Notes under the pieces: model-generated
The model's input: only the letters and a program-made list of their open reading frames with translations
Told to the model about the DNA's origin: nothing
Database searches by the model: none
Assembly: GCA_945288535.1 (NCBI GenBank)
Contig: CALYQQ010000002.1
Coordinates: 1 to 64,000 of the forward strand
DNA: 64,000 bases
Direction: 5' to 3'
Origin: an uncultured Enterobacterales bacterium
GTDB lineage: Bacteria > Pseudomonadota > Gammaproteobacteria > Enterobacterales > CALYQQ01
Part shown: in pieces, positions 28,604 through 37,977 of the stretch
How the letters are laid out: the number at the start of each line of letters is the position of its first letter
Position numbering within the stretch: position 1 is the stretch's first letter
Translations under genes and position numbers: made by a program

Positions 28604-31012
28604 ATGAACCAGTTAATTTTTGATAAGATCATTTTTCGTCATTCACTTGAACGTCAATGTAAATATCTTGGGTTAACATGTACAAGTGATATGACAACCA
28701 AACAGTGGTGGCATAGTATTACTCATGCTGTTCTTGAGCAGATGTTGACAGTTTCCTCCCCTTTGCCTAATCCAAATAAACGTCATGTCAATTATCTATC
28801 AATGGAATTTTTAATTGGCAGATTAACTAGTAATAATCTAATTAATCTAGGTTGGTATCAGCAGGTTGATACTATAGTCGCCGAGATGGGGGGCAAACTT
28901 ACTGATATTCTTGAGCAAGAAAGGGATCCCGCGTTGGGAAATGGTGGACTTGGACGATTAGCTGCATGTTATTTAGATTCAATGGCAACATTAGGCCAAA
29001 CAGTTACTGGTTACGGATTAAATTATCAATATGGGTTATTTCGTCAATCATTTGTTGCTTGCCAACAAGTGGAGAATGCCGACAATTGGCAACAAGAAAC
29101 TTACCCTTGGTTTATCCAACGTAATACGCCTACGGTTAATGTGCATTTCGGTGGCAAAGTAACTCAGGATCAACAGGGAAATTTTGTATGGTTACCCAAG
29201 TTGACATTACTAGGCACAGCGACTGATTTACCAGTCATAGGCTATCATAATCCAATAATACAATGCCTGCGATTATGGCATGCATCACATCCTAATCCCT
29301 TTAATCTGCAAAAGTTTAATGAAGGTGATTTTTTAAATGCAGAGTGCAATAGCATCGAGGCGGAGAAATTAACAAAAGTACTTTATCCTAATGATAATCA
29401 ATTGGCCGGAAAACAATTAAGATTAATGCAACAATATTTTCATTGTGCTTGTGCTATCGCTGATATTCTTGAGCGCCACTATAAAGCAGGACGAACAATA
29501 GAAACATTAGCAGATTATGAGGTAATACAGCTTAACGATACTCATCCTACTATTGCCATCGTTGAATTATTGCGTATATTGCTCGATGACTATCATCTTG
29601 AGTGGGGAACGGCTTGGCATATTACCCGTCAATGTTTTGCTTATACCAATCATACCTTAATGCCAGAAGCACTTGAGTGCTGGGATACTTCTTTAGTTAA
29701 CCAATTGTTACCACGCCATCTATCTTTAATTCGTGACATTAACAAACAATTTAAAAAAGAAGCCTATCAACATTGGCGAGCACAACTTGCTACCTTATGG
29801 CCAAAAATTGCAATTATTTATAAGCGACAAGTCAGAATGGCTAATCTTTGTGTAGTAGTATGCTTTGCCGTGAATGGTGTAGCCAAATTACATTCCGAAT
29901 TGATTATTCGTGATCTGTTCCCTGAGTATTATCAATTATGGCCAAACAAATTTTATAATGTGACCAACGGGATTACACCTAGACGTTGGATAGCACAATG
30001 TAATCCCGAACTAAGTCAACTAATTAGTCGTGTACTCAATACCACAACTTGGATCACTGATTTAAATCAGCTTCATCGTCTAAAAGCATTTGCAGATGAT
30101 AGCGATTTTATTTATGCCTGGCGGCAAGTAAAACATAGAAATAAACAACGCCTAATTGATTATGTCGCAAAAACACTAAATATTTCATTAAACTCTAGTG
30201 CTCTTTTTGATGTACAGATAAAAAGATTACATGAATATAAACGTCAGCACTTAAACTTATTGCATATTTTAGCTCTTTACCAACAACTAATACATCACCC
30301 ACAAATAGATATTGTACCACGCGTCTTTTTCTTTGCGGCTAAAGCTGCCTCGGGCTATGCCGTAGCAAAAAATATTCTTTATGCAATTAATTGTGTTGCA
30401 GAAAAGATTAATACTGATCCTATTGTAGGCGATCGATTAAAGGTCATTTTTTTGCCTGATTATCGTGTTTCTTTGGCTGAGCTAGTAATTCCTGCAGCCG
30501 ATTTATCAGAGCAACTTTCTACTGCCGGAAAAGAAGCTTCAGGAACAGGTAATATGAAGCTAGCACTTAATGGTGCATTAACCATTGGGACATTAGATGG
30601 TGCTAATATTGAAATTAAAGAATCGGTTGGTGAGCAAAATATTGTTATATTTGGCAATAATGTGGATGAAATCAATGAACTAAGAAAAAATGGTTATCAG
30701 CCTTATGATTATGTTAACCAAAATCCTCTTTTAAAATCAGTTTTACATCAATTAGCTGACGCACGATTTTTTAATCAGAAAGACAAACACGCATTTAAAC
30801 CTATGCTTGATAGCTTATTAAAGGCAGGGGATCCCTATTTTGTATTAGCAGATTTTGTTGATTACTGTCAGGCGCAACAACGTATAAATATGTTATTTCA
30901 AGATCAACAGGATTGGACTCGACGCACAATTCTGAATTGTGCTGGCTGTGGTTTGTTTAGTTCTGATCGTGCAATACAAGATTATCAACGTTTGATCTGG
31001 CATATAACATGA
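28604..31012 (+). CDS. malP: Maltodextrin phosphorylase
   Basis: MalP releases glucose 1-phosphate from the non-reducing end of maltodextrins or glycogen with pyridoxal phosphate. The 802-residue protein has the glycosyltransferase family 35 features: YLSMEFLIGR, LGNGGLGRLAACYLDS, NDTHPTIA, NVTNGITPRRWI, and the PLP lysine in GTGNMKLALNGALTIGTLDG. Length is near E. coli MalP (797) and the gene is intact. It lies 56 bp upstream of malQ. A glycogen phosphorylase GlgP role cannot be excluded, but pairing with malQ supports malP. Confidence 0.93.
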   Translation: MNQLIFDKIIFRHSLERQCKYLGLTCTSDMTTKQWWHSITHAVLEQMLTVSSPLPNPNKRHVNYLSMEFLIGRLTSNNLINLGWYQQVDTIVAEMGGKLTDILEQERDPALGNGGLGRLAACYLDSMATLGQTVTGYGLNYQYGLFRQSFVACQQVENADNWQQETYPWFIQRNTPTVNVHFGGKVTQDQQGNFVWLPKLTLLGTATDLPVIGYHNPIIQCLRLWHASHPNPFNLQKFNEGDFLNAECNSIEAEKLTKVLYPNDNQLAGKQLRLMQQYFHCACAIADILERHYKAGRTIETLADYEVIQLNDTHPTIAIVELLRILLDDYHLEWGTAWHITRQCFAYTNHTLMPEALECWDTSLVNQLLPRHLSLIRDINKQFKKEAYQHWRAQLATLWPKIAIIYKRQVRMANLCVVVCFAVNGVAKLHSELIIRDLFPEYYQLWPNKFYNVTNGITPRRWIAQCNPELSQLISRVLNTTTWITDLNQLHRLKAFADDSDFIYAWRQVKHRNKQRLIDYVAKTLNISLNSSALFDVQIKRLHEYKRQHLNLLHILALYQQLIHHPQIDIVPRVFFFAAKAASGYAVAKNILYAINCVAEKINTDPIVGDRLKVIFLPDYRVSLAELVIPAADLSEQLSTAGKEASGTGNMKLALNGALTIGTLDGANIEIKESVGEQNIVIFGNNVDEINELRKNGYQPYDYVNQNPLLKSVLHQLADARFFNQKDKHAFKPMLDSLLKAGDPYFVLADFVDYCQAQQRINMLFQDQQDWTRRTILNCAGCGLFSSDRAIQDYQRLIWHIT

Positions 31013-31068
31013 TAAATGATTAGGTAATAATTTTTATACCAAATTGAAATAATAATAGGGGGAACGCA

Positions 31069-33117
31069 ATGAATATTAATTTTACCGATGCTGAAGGTAA
31101 TCCAAATGGGATCAGTAAAAAAACGCATTCATTGTTATTAAAAGCGAGTGCAGTCGTCAATCAGACTGATACGTCACCTATTGCTCCAGTATATGTTTTT
31201 ACTCAAGGTCAATATTATTTTATTCCAGTAAAATTACCTAGTTTTAATTGGCAGCTCTGTTTGGAAAATAGTGAAATAATTAAAGGTACACATACACAGT
31301 CTACTGAGTTCATATTGAGTGCGACATTGCCCGTTGGTTACCATCGATTAGTAATTAATAATAACGATAAACAGTGGACATCTCCTATCATTATTGCACC
31401 AGAAAAATGTTATCAACCTGATAATATTGCTAATGGCGAGCACATCTGGGGAGTAACACAACAATTATATACACTGCAAAGTAAAACAAATTGGGGAATA
31501 GGTGATTTTACTGATTTAAAGCATATGATCTGTTATGTTGCCAAACATCATGGGGCCTTTGTTGGGCTTAACCCCTTACACGCCTTATTTCCCGCTTTAC
31601 CTGAAGACGCAAGTCCATATAGTCCGTCATCGCGTTGTTGGTTAAATATTATCTATATTGATGTTAATGCTGTACCCGAATTTACCGAATGTAAACAAGC
31701 GAAAGAATGGTGGTTATCAAGTGAGGTACAACAACAATATATTATGTTAAGACAGAATCGATGTGTAGACTATCAAGGGGTAATGTCACTTAAGCTACAA
31801 GGATTGTGGTTAGCATTTTACTATTATATTGGATTGAGTGAGGCACATCCTCGAAAACAGGACTGTAATCGTTTTATTTCACTCGGCGGAGAAGATTTAA
31901 AACGATTTGCTGTTTTTAATGCATTACACCAAGAGCTACTTAATAAAGATAAGCGTTATACATCTTGGCAAAATTGGCCAGAAACTTACCAAACTTATGA
32001 TAGCCCTGAAGTACAATTATTTATTCAACAGCATCAACCTGAAATTCATTTTTATTTATGGTTACAGTGGTTAGCGCATGAGCAGTTAACAGAATGTAAT
32101 CAGTTAACAGAAAAATTAGGTATGCCTATAGGGCTTTACCATGATTTAGCTGTAGGTGTTGCAAACGGAGGAAGTGAAACCTGGGGAAATAAATCACATT
32201 ATGTCATGGATGTTACTATCGGCGCACCACCGGATTTGCTTGCTCCGCAGGGACAAAACTGGTTACTCGCACCTATGAATCCAATAATCATGAAACAACA
32301 GGCTTACCAACCATTTATTCAATTATTACGTGCCAATATGCGTTATGGTAAGGCGTTACGTATTGATCACGTCATGGGATTATTACGGTTATGGTGGGTC
32401 CCCAAAGATCATACTGCGGATCAAGGAGCCTATGCGATTTATCCTGTAGATGATTTATTATCAATTTTAGCATTAGAAAGCCAGCGGAATCAGTGTATGA
32501 TTATTGGTGAAGATTTGGGAAATGTACCTGATGCAATTATAAGTAAACTCGATCAAGCTGCCGTCTTCTCATATAAAGTACTCTTTTTTGAACAAGATAA
32601 ACAACATCATTTTATAGTGCCTGAAAAATATAAAAGACATGCTATGGCAACTGTAACAACGCACGACTTACCAACAGCCGTAGGTTATTGTCAGATGGCT
32701 GATTTAACACTCGGTGAAAAATTAGGAATATATTCAAATAAAAACGTATTGAATAAATTAAAAAGAGAACGCCGCCTAATTAGAAAGCATTTAGTAGATA
32801 GCTTGTTAAAATACCACTGTATTGATGGCATTTTACCAGAACAGGATACAGATAAAATAACGATGTATCAATTAATTAAAGGATTATATTGTTATATAGC
32901 TAAAAGTAGTAGTTTATTAGCGGCTATTCAGCCGGAGGATCTTTTATTAATGGAAATGCCGGTAAATATACCAGGAACTAATAAAGAATATCAAAACTGG
33001 CGTAGAAAACTCATTAAATCCTTGGAAGACATTATTGATGACAAAAGTATTGCAACTATTTTACAGGCAGTGCAGCGAAATCGCAGTAAGTTATCTAAAA
33101 GAAAAAATACAACCTGA
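31069..33117 (+). CDS. malQ: 4-alpha-glucanotransferase (amylomaltase)
   Basis: MalQ disproportionates maltodextrins, giving longer chains for MalP and free glucose. The 682-residue protein is of GH77 type with a ~130-residue N-terminal extension as in E. coli (694). Family regions are SPYSPSSRCWLN, LRIDHVMGLLRLWWVP (catalytic Asp), IIGEDLGNVP (catalytic Glu) and VTTHDLPTAVGYC. The ATG is preceded by AGGGGGAA. It forms an operon with malP. The start and end look intact. Confidence 0.95.
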   Translation: MNINFTDAEGNPNGISKKTHSLLLKASAVVNQTDTSPIAPVYVFTQGQYYFIPVKLPSFNWQLCLENSEIIKGTHTQSTEFILSATLPVGYHRLVINNNDKQWTSPIIIAPEKCYQPDNIANGEHIWGVTQQLYTLQSKTNWGIGDFTDLKHMICYVAKHHGAFVGLNPLHALFPALPEDASPYSPSSRCWLNIIYIDVNAVPEFTECKQAKEWWLSSEVQQQYIMLRQNRCVDYQGVMSLKLQGLWLAFYYYIGLSEAHPRKQDCNRFISLGGEDLKRFAVFNALHQELLNKDKRYTSWQNWPETYQTYDSPEVQLFIQQHQPEIHFYLWLQWLAHEQLTECNQLTEKLGMPIGLYHDLAVGVANGGSETWGNKSHYVMDVTIGAPPDLLAPQGQNWLLAPMNPIIMKQQAYQPFIQLLRANMRYGKALRIDHVMGLLRLWWVPKDHTADQGAYAIYPVDDLLSILALESQRNQCMIIGEDLGNVPDAIISKLDQAAVFSYKVLFFEQDKQHHFIVPEKYKRHAMATVTTHDLPTAVGYCQMADLTLGEKLGIYSNKNVLNKLKRERRLIRKHLVDSLLKYHCIDGILPEQDTDKITMYQLIKGLYCYIAKSSSLLAAIQPEDLLLMEMPVNIPGTNKEYQNWRRKLIKSLEDIIDDKSIATILQAVQRNRSKLSKRKNTT

Positions 33118-33227
33118 ACTACATATCTATATGAACTACCATCATCACTAATAGGTCAATAATGTGTATTATTTCATCAATTAACATAAAAAATGTTGGA
33201 ATGAATACTCTTTTATCACTATTTTAT

Positions 33228-33255
33228 TTGACTTCATTATAGGGCGATTTATAAT
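33228..33255 (+). promoter_or_regulatory. Promoter of the tRNA-Lys gene
   Basis: TTGACT at 33228-33233 and TATAAT at 33250-33255 are separated by 16 bp, and the tRNA begins 13 bases after the -10 hexamer. Confidence 0.7.
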
Positions 33256-33267
33256 TATCTTTATTCT

Positions 33268-33343
33268 GGGTCGTTAGCTCAGTTGGTAGAGCAGTTGACT
33301 CTTAATCAATAGGTCATAGGTTCGAGCCCTATACGACCCACCA
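33268..33343 (+). tRNA. tRNA-Lys(CUU)
   Basis: A complete cloverleaf with acceptor GGGTCGT/ACGACCC, the D arm AGCTCAGTTGGTAGAGC, anticodon loop CTCTTAA (anticodon CTT) and T loop GGTTCGAGCC, with CCA encoded. It resembles the E. coli tRNA-Lys, but that has anticodon UUU. Its last 26 bases are repeated at 36383-36408, marking it as a prophage attachment site. Confidence 0.96.
33318..33343 (+). repeat. Prophage attachment repeat, left copy (tRNA 3' end)
   Basis: The 26-base tRNA-Lys 3' segment from AGGTTCGAGC to GACCCACCA matches 36383-36408 at 24 of 26 positions. This is attL of the P2-like remnant, inside an intact tRNA. Confidence 0.85.
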
Positions 33344-33364
33344 GATTTAACTAATAAAATAATT

Positions 33365-33391
33365 AAGCCTGCTAACTTAGCGGGCTTTTTG
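33365..33391 (+). terminator. Terminator after tRNA-Lys
   Basis: AAGCCTGCT at 33365-33373 pairs with AGCGGGCTT at 33379-33387 (one wobble), followed by TTTTT. It lies just inside the prophage side of the attachment site. Confidence 0.8.
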
Positions 33392-33452
33392 CTATGCAGG
33401 GAGGTAAATGGCAACAAAGTAGTGACAGAAAAATAGCCAAAAGGAATTTGTT

Positions 33453-33984
33453 ATGTTCAAAATTTGTTATGTTCAAAAGAGTTCTAGTTCTCTCTGCTTA
33501 ATTCTTTTCTTTTTCTTCTCTTGCCTATGAAGTCATCGACATTCGAGACACTTCTATCATGGGCGTAGCCGGGCTAATGTGACTCTTGTTGATGAAACGG
33601 CAACTACCCGCGATTTAAGGCTCAATGTTGTTAAGCAAACTATTGAAGATATTCTTAAAGATGCTCCGATCATGGTAATTGCTGTCAATTTGATTGCCTC
33701 AGAGGATTTATTAGGCGCTGGCGGGTATGTGAGGCAGGATAACTATTTTGATGATGGCTGTGGTTTTTCAGGTAAAGACTGTAACGATATTCAGTTAGAC
33801 ATAAAAGCCGGTGATATAAAACTAACTAAAAAAACAAATCCAGATTTGGGTGGAAATAGTTAAAGTGGGTAATGAGTTAGAAGAAAAAGGCATTTTTGAT
33901 GATGCTACACTAGAAAAACAGGTGGCAAAAAATCTCAGGATAAAACAAAGCGAAGTGAAAGTATCTCGCATAGAATTGAAATAG
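33453..33984 (+). pseudogene. Decayed exported cargo protein between ogr and att of the P2-like remnant
   Basis: From the second ATG (33469) the reading is a signal-peptide-like MFKRVLVLSA, stop, FFSFSSLAYEVIDI, then a frame change into TLVDETATTRDLRLNVVKQT and onward to GGNS, a stop at 33861, and a continuation KVGNELEEKGIFDDATLEKQ to a final TAG at 33984. A 16-bp tandem duplication (ATTTGTTATGTTCAAA) doubles the start region out of frame. I do not recognise the family. Position between ogr and att is where P2-like phages often carry accessory genes, so a secreted or envelope cargo protein is a reasonable guess. Confidence 0.6.
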
Positions 33985-34011
33985 TGTAAGCCCACCACAC
34001 TGGAGGTTTTT

Positions 34012-34218
34012 TTATGCCACTGAATTAGCCTGAATATGTCTCAGGACAGCTTCAACAAGCTGTGGGGTTACGATAAAGCGGACATAGGTTTCATGTGCAA
34101 TAAAGGTATGACCATAATTCACATTTTTGCGCGGGTAATAACGTTCTCTGGTGGTGATTGATATTTCACTGCTGCTTCTGGTGTGGGCAGGTTCGCCACA
34201 TAATTGACAACGCATCAT
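34012..34218 (-). CDS. ogr: Ogr/Delta-type late gene activator, damaged zinc finger
   Basis: A 68-residue protein matching P2 Ogr in length and pattern (CQLCGEPAHTRSS, TTRERYYPRKNVNYGHTF). P2 Ogr binds zinc with C4, C7, C30 and C35 and activates phage late promoters. Here C4 and C7 remain but the positions of C30 and C35 are Arg and Tyr, so the zinc site is broken and activity is unlikely. The frame is open. Gene order ogr-D-U-T matches P2. Confidence 0.85.
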   Translation of the reverse strand: MMRCQLCGEPAHTRSSSEISITTRERYYPRKNVNYGHTFIAHETYVRFIVTPQLVEAVLRHIQANSVA

Positions 34219-34291
34219 AATGTAACTCTCTCCATTCTTCTTATGAGACTTAATATAATAAATTAATCACAAAATATCTCATAAATTATCA

Positions 34292-35333
34292 TTAACTAAC
34301 ATTTTGAGATTCATTTAATCTTGATTCCAGCTCAATTGAAGATGTGAAACCAGAATCATTTAATTCATGTTTGATGGCTTTTATCAGCCAGTTTTCATTA
34401 TCAATATCATCTTTAAATCCGCTGACCTTAATCGGGACTTCCGGAAATAAGTCAGGCCGAGCCTGAACAAGCTTAATGCTAAATTCTAATTGGCCTCGTT
34501 TAAGTTGTTCATATTTGGCTTTGGCTGCTCTGCAGGCATACTCTTTACTGACATACTGGTGATGAAGAACAAAGATATTATCATTATTGTCATTGTTATC
34601 TTCACTGCCAGCCGTTATGCTCCCGCCTTTTTTGTTGCGGTATTTAAATAATTAGCCTTCACTATACCGTAATTGTCACGATCAGCCAGAGAGTAATAAT
34701 AACTATCACCAGTCGTTTAGGTAATAGTCAGCTCTGGCAGGGGGTGGCCGCTGGTACCCACCACCTGACCGGGAGGAAAAAATAACAATTTTGCCCTTTT
34801 TGATAGCCGTAATGGCATTATGCTCTGTTGCCAGTCTGGTCAAAAAATTACAGTCACTTTCAGTCTGGTCAATATGCTTAATAGCAATATTGGCCAGTTC
34901 GTCACTTATCACATAGGCAAGGCTATTCTTTTCTGCACTGCCTTTGACGATATTTTTTAGTATTGTGTTATGAAATGCTTTTTTCACAGCGTACATTCAT
35001 GGCGTTTTTAAAGTCAGCACTGCGACCACGCAGGGTGATAACATCTGGTGAGCCTGAATAAATCACTTCATCAACAATGAGGTGACCTTTATCAATTAAA
35101 TTTTGTCCTGCCCAGCCAAGATTTAATGATAACTTTACGCACCGGCGGGGCAGTTTTAGTTTACCTTCTGCATCATCAAGGGTGATATCTAACTGATCAA
35201 CTTCAAAACCGCAATTGTCGATGACTGACAGTGAAATGAACCGGTCACTAATACGCCGGGTTATATCCGAATCAGTATCCTGCAGGGTAATTTTGAATGC
35301 CGGGGTTAAGCTTTTTGATACAGACGTCAGCAA
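34292..35333 (-). pseudogene. D: P2-type late control gene D, frameshifted
   Basis: The N-terminal part (34968-35333) reads FKITLQDTDSDITRRISDRF and PRRCVKLSLNLGW with VDEVIYSGSPDVITLRGRSA. A frame change near 34985 leads to the middle part (34706-34996) with HIDQTESDCNFLTRLA. The C-terminal part is open without a start near 34292-34600, reading KEYACRAAKAKYEQLKRGQL and IKVSGFKDDIDNENW. Together they cover P2 gpD, a tail-fibre-side hub protein. At least two frame changes and stops make it non-functional. Confidence 0.9.
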
Positions 35334-35381
35334 GGTTAAAGGATTTGTTATAATAACCCCGCTAGCCGTTCTGTTAAGCCG

Positions 35382-35762
35382 CTAAATAAACTTCTTAATC
35401 CGTTTTAACTGAATAGTAAATTCAATCATGCGGGCAGTGCCGCCTTTGAAAAAGTTGGCTTTAGTTTCGTTTATAGATTCAATGATAAACCTACCATATA
35501 TTGCGCCGCTACGCTCAATTAGCGGCCATGTTTTGCCCTGATCTGCTATCAGCTCTAAGGCTGCCAGTAATAGTCTACAACCGGTAATTTCCGGTATTAA
35601 TACACCGGATAGGGTTATCTGGTCATTGTCCCGACCGGTAGATTGCAGCACAGGGATGCGGCTGGTGAGGTTATTTGCCGGATAACGCCATGCTTTACTA
35701 TACTCAATGGTTTGATAAGGTAAGGTTTTAAGCGTGAAAACAAACATACCAAGTATCATCAT
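35382..35762 (-). CDS. U: P2-type tail protein gpU, C-terminally shortened
   Basis: A 126-residue protein similar to P2 gpU, the tail terminator, starting MILGMFVFTLKTLPYQTIEY and containing DQGKTWPLIERSGAIYGRFI. It ends about 30 residues early compared with P2 U: a TAG follows KKFI, and the sequence beyond resembles the lost tail in a broken frame. It lies between T and D remnants as in P2. Probably not functional. Confidence 0.85.
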   Translation of the reverse strand: MMILGMFVFTLKTLPYQTIEYSKAWRYPANNLTSRIPVLQSTGRDNDQITLSGVLIPEITGCRLLLAALELIADQGKTWPLIERSGAIYGRFIIESINETKANFFKGGTARMIEFTIQLKRIKKFI

Positions 35763-35772
35763 TTTCTGTTAC

Positions 35773-35945
35773 CTATTGGATATCGGTTAGTAGTGAACGC
35801 TGGCGGGCACAGTTAGCCTGTTGCGCTTTCTCAAAAGTGCATTTGAATATCGTCAGAATATCGGCATCTTGCTTATTCACTTTTATATTGATTTCAGTTT
35901 GTGAATTATCGTTATACTGGTTGTTTTTGGTTGGCGCAGCCACCG
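35773..35945 (-). pseudogene. T: C-terminal end of P2-type tape measure gene T
   Basis: The open end reads VAAPTKNNQYNDNSQTEINI, KVNKQDADILTIFKCTFEKA, then a TAG at 35773-35775, directly before gpU. Position just before U and the composition fit the C terminus of gpT. Its upstream part is missing: the sequence joins directly to the sheath fragment near 35945, showing an internal deletion that removed FII, E and most of T. Confidence 0.6.
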
Positions 35946-36400
35946 GTGTGTAATATAACCATTACTGATAAGTTCGCGAAATTTAGCATTAATACCATCA
36001 ACAATATCATTGATTAATACCGCTGACATGGGCTTATCAATCGCCCATAGATGTGCATCAGCAATTGTATTAGCTAGGATCTGTACGTACGTGTATAATT
36101 TTCAAAGGCAAAAAGCGGCTCATCAGAGCAGATACGACTTCCCCAGAAGCGGAACCCATCAGCGCGGATTAAGGTAGTAATATCATTAGCATTCAATAAT
36201 CCTGCATCAGTATTAGGATTTTGTAGATCCCAGTAAACGTCTTTGCTAATTCCAGTAACACCATTAATACCAATATTTGATAGTGTTTTATGCCAACCTA
36301 TTTTCTGATCAATTTTGGCACGAAGTCCAATTGATCGGGCTGTTGCATAAGCATATTCTTGTCGATTCTCAATACTGTTCCAAGGTTCGAGCTCTATATG
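35946..36400 (-). pseudogene. FI: Internal fragment of P2-type tail sheath gene FI
   Basis: Reads [59 protein letters not shown], then after a frame change ANTIADAHLWAIDKPMSAVL and GINAKFRELISNGYI. This is the C-terminal half of the P2 contractile tail sheath. The 5' end runs straight into the right tRNA-Lys att copy, so its apparent start codon is artefactual. The 3' end is fused to the T remnant. Confidence 0.88.
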
Positions 36401-36408
36401 ACCCACCA
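36383..36408 (+). repeat. Prophage attachment repeat, right copy
   Basis: AGGTTCGAGCTCTATATG plus ACCCACCA, 24 of 26 identical to the tRNA-Lys 3' end. It abuts the FI fragment, so everything between mid-FI and the integrase side of the phage has been deleted up to this copy. Confidence 0.85.
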
Positions 36409-36409
36409 A

Positions 36410-36993
36410 AATTAATCAAAAAAATCAAAGCGTTATATTTCGCAATATAGCCTTTTCTTTTTTACCATTATCAAATCGTGTTATAAATATGTGCTGATTG
36501 CATGCTCCAGTCTACGACAGGAACTGTTCGCCCGACAAAGCCGGCCATATGATGGGTTAAGTGTATGCAATAGAAAACCAACTAACATAGGTAGTCTTAT
36601 ATTCGAACAATTACATGATAGGGATTGGAATAATAAAGTTTCCATGATTTGCAATTCGCCCGATTGTTTTTTTAAGTTATATACATTTATGCTAGTATAC
36701 AATATTAGTTGTCTTATTAAACAATAATGTTGCATGTGAAACGCCTGTTTTTTACGTATCTTCCTATTGTTAATAGAACAGCTACTTTTTCTTTACATTA
36801 CATTGTGTCTATGGTTAATTACATTGACACATTTTCTGGTCATTCTAATCTATTTAGCTTGTTATCTACTCATAAAATCCAATTACTATTTTATTCTATG
36901 AGTATAAATGTTTAAAATGATAAAAACTAATCTACTAACCTAACAACCTGGTGATAAATCGCCTATTTAACTTTTAAGTATTTAATTATTAAT
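36410..36993. other. Gene-poor stretch right of the P2-like remnant
   Basis: A weak T-rich hairpin near 36430-36470 may be the original tRNA terminator. Overlapping open frames of about 80 codons exist on both strands at 36481-36735, but neither resembles a known family or has a ribosome site. I see no supported gene. Confidence 0.4.
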
Positions 36994-37977
36994 ATGGATA
37001 CGCCAGATCTGATCTCGATTATTATACCAGCTTATAATTCAGAGAAATTTATAGTAAAAACAGTCAAATCCATTAGCGCACAATCATATACCAACGTTGA
37101 AATTATTATTATTAATGATGGTTCTATTGACGGTACAGAAACGGTAGTCGCGCAACTGCAATTAGAAGACGATAGGATCAAGCTTTTTTCTCAACATAAT
37201 TGTGGTATTGCAGCGGCTAGAAATAGGGGATTACATCACGCGAGTGGTGAATTTATCGTATTCATTGATAGTGATGATGATATCCACCCAGATTTTTTGC
37301 AAAAAATGATGAACCGACAAAAGCAAACCGCGGGTGACGTTGTTTATACGGGATTTATGAATGTTATGCCGAAAGGCAGTACACCAAGAATAAGTGATTT
37401 TAGAGAGAAAAATCAATTAATTGGCTACCTTGAACAAAAGTCATTAGTTCATATAGGCTGTTTTCTAATTAGAAGAGCATTTTTATTTAAAAATGACTTA
37501 TTTTTCAATGAAGCGCTGAGAACAGGAGAGGATATCTTATTTATTTGCTCTCTGTTTTGTCTTACCACAGCTTATGCTGTTCCTGAATATCTTTACTATT
37601 ATCAATATCGCGCTGATTCCATAATGAATAGTCAATGGACGAGGCAGCATTATCAACTAGATATTCAAGCTTGGGTTAACGTACAGCACTATCTCTCACA
37701 ACACTATTTTCAACAGGATAGAAAATCGATTCTTGATTTATTAGAAACCAAGTTGCTTTATTATCGCTTGAGATATTTATGGTTATTATTGCGTTCAAAT
37801 AGACATGTTGAATTGTATGAACATCTTGAGAATGGTTTTCTTTCTTATCCTATTGAAGCGATAACACTTTTACCACGCAAATATGTGTATCGAAAAAAGA
37901 TTATTGAATCGAAAAAACGCTGGCTTTGGAAAACAATCACATTTGTACCAACAAAACAAAATATTATAGACAATTAA
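36994..37977 (+). CDS. Family 2 glycosyltransferase
   Basis: A 327-residue GT-A fold glycosyltransferase. The N terminus has ISIIIPAYNSEKFI, the nucleotide-binding INDGSIDGT, the N-terminal acceptor segment GIAAARNRGL and the metal-binding DSDDD near residue 94. A GEDILF motif near 180 supports an inverting GT2 of the capsule/LPS/exopolysaccharide type. No other polysaccharide gene is adjacent. Substrate cannot be told. The C terminus is basic and aromatic, perhaps membrane-associated. It is intact though flanked by decayed DNA, and may serve LPS core or surface-sugar decoration. Confidence 0.88.
   Translation: MDTPDLISIIIPAYNSEKFIVKTVKSISAQSYTNVEIIIINDGSIDGTETVVAQLQLEDDRIKLFSQHNCGIAAARNRGLHHASGEFIVFIDSDDDIHPDFLQKMMNRQKQTAGDVVYTGFMNVMPKGSTPRISDFREKNQLIGYLEQKSLVHIGCFLIRRAFLFKNDLFFNEALRTGEDILFICSLFCLTTAYAVPEYLYYYQYRADSIMNSQWTRQHYQLDIQAWVNVQHYLSQHYFQQDRKSILDLLETKLLYYRLRYLWLLLRSNRHVELYEHLENGFLSYPIEAITLLPRKYVYRKKIIESKKRWLWKTITFVPTKQNIIDN

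Noticed and set aside
28754-28761. TCCTCCCC resembling a reversed MalT box
   Set aside because: It lies inside the malP coding sequence, is single, and is on the wrong side of the start codon.
36074-36409. Treating the FI fragment as a complete gene
   Set aside because: Its apparent start lies inside the tRNA-derived att repeat and only the central to C-terminal sheath sequence is present.
36481-36735. Opposing open frames right of the P2-like remnant
   Set aside because: Both are unsupported by ribosome sites or family features and are rich in rare-residue mixtures typical of chance frames.
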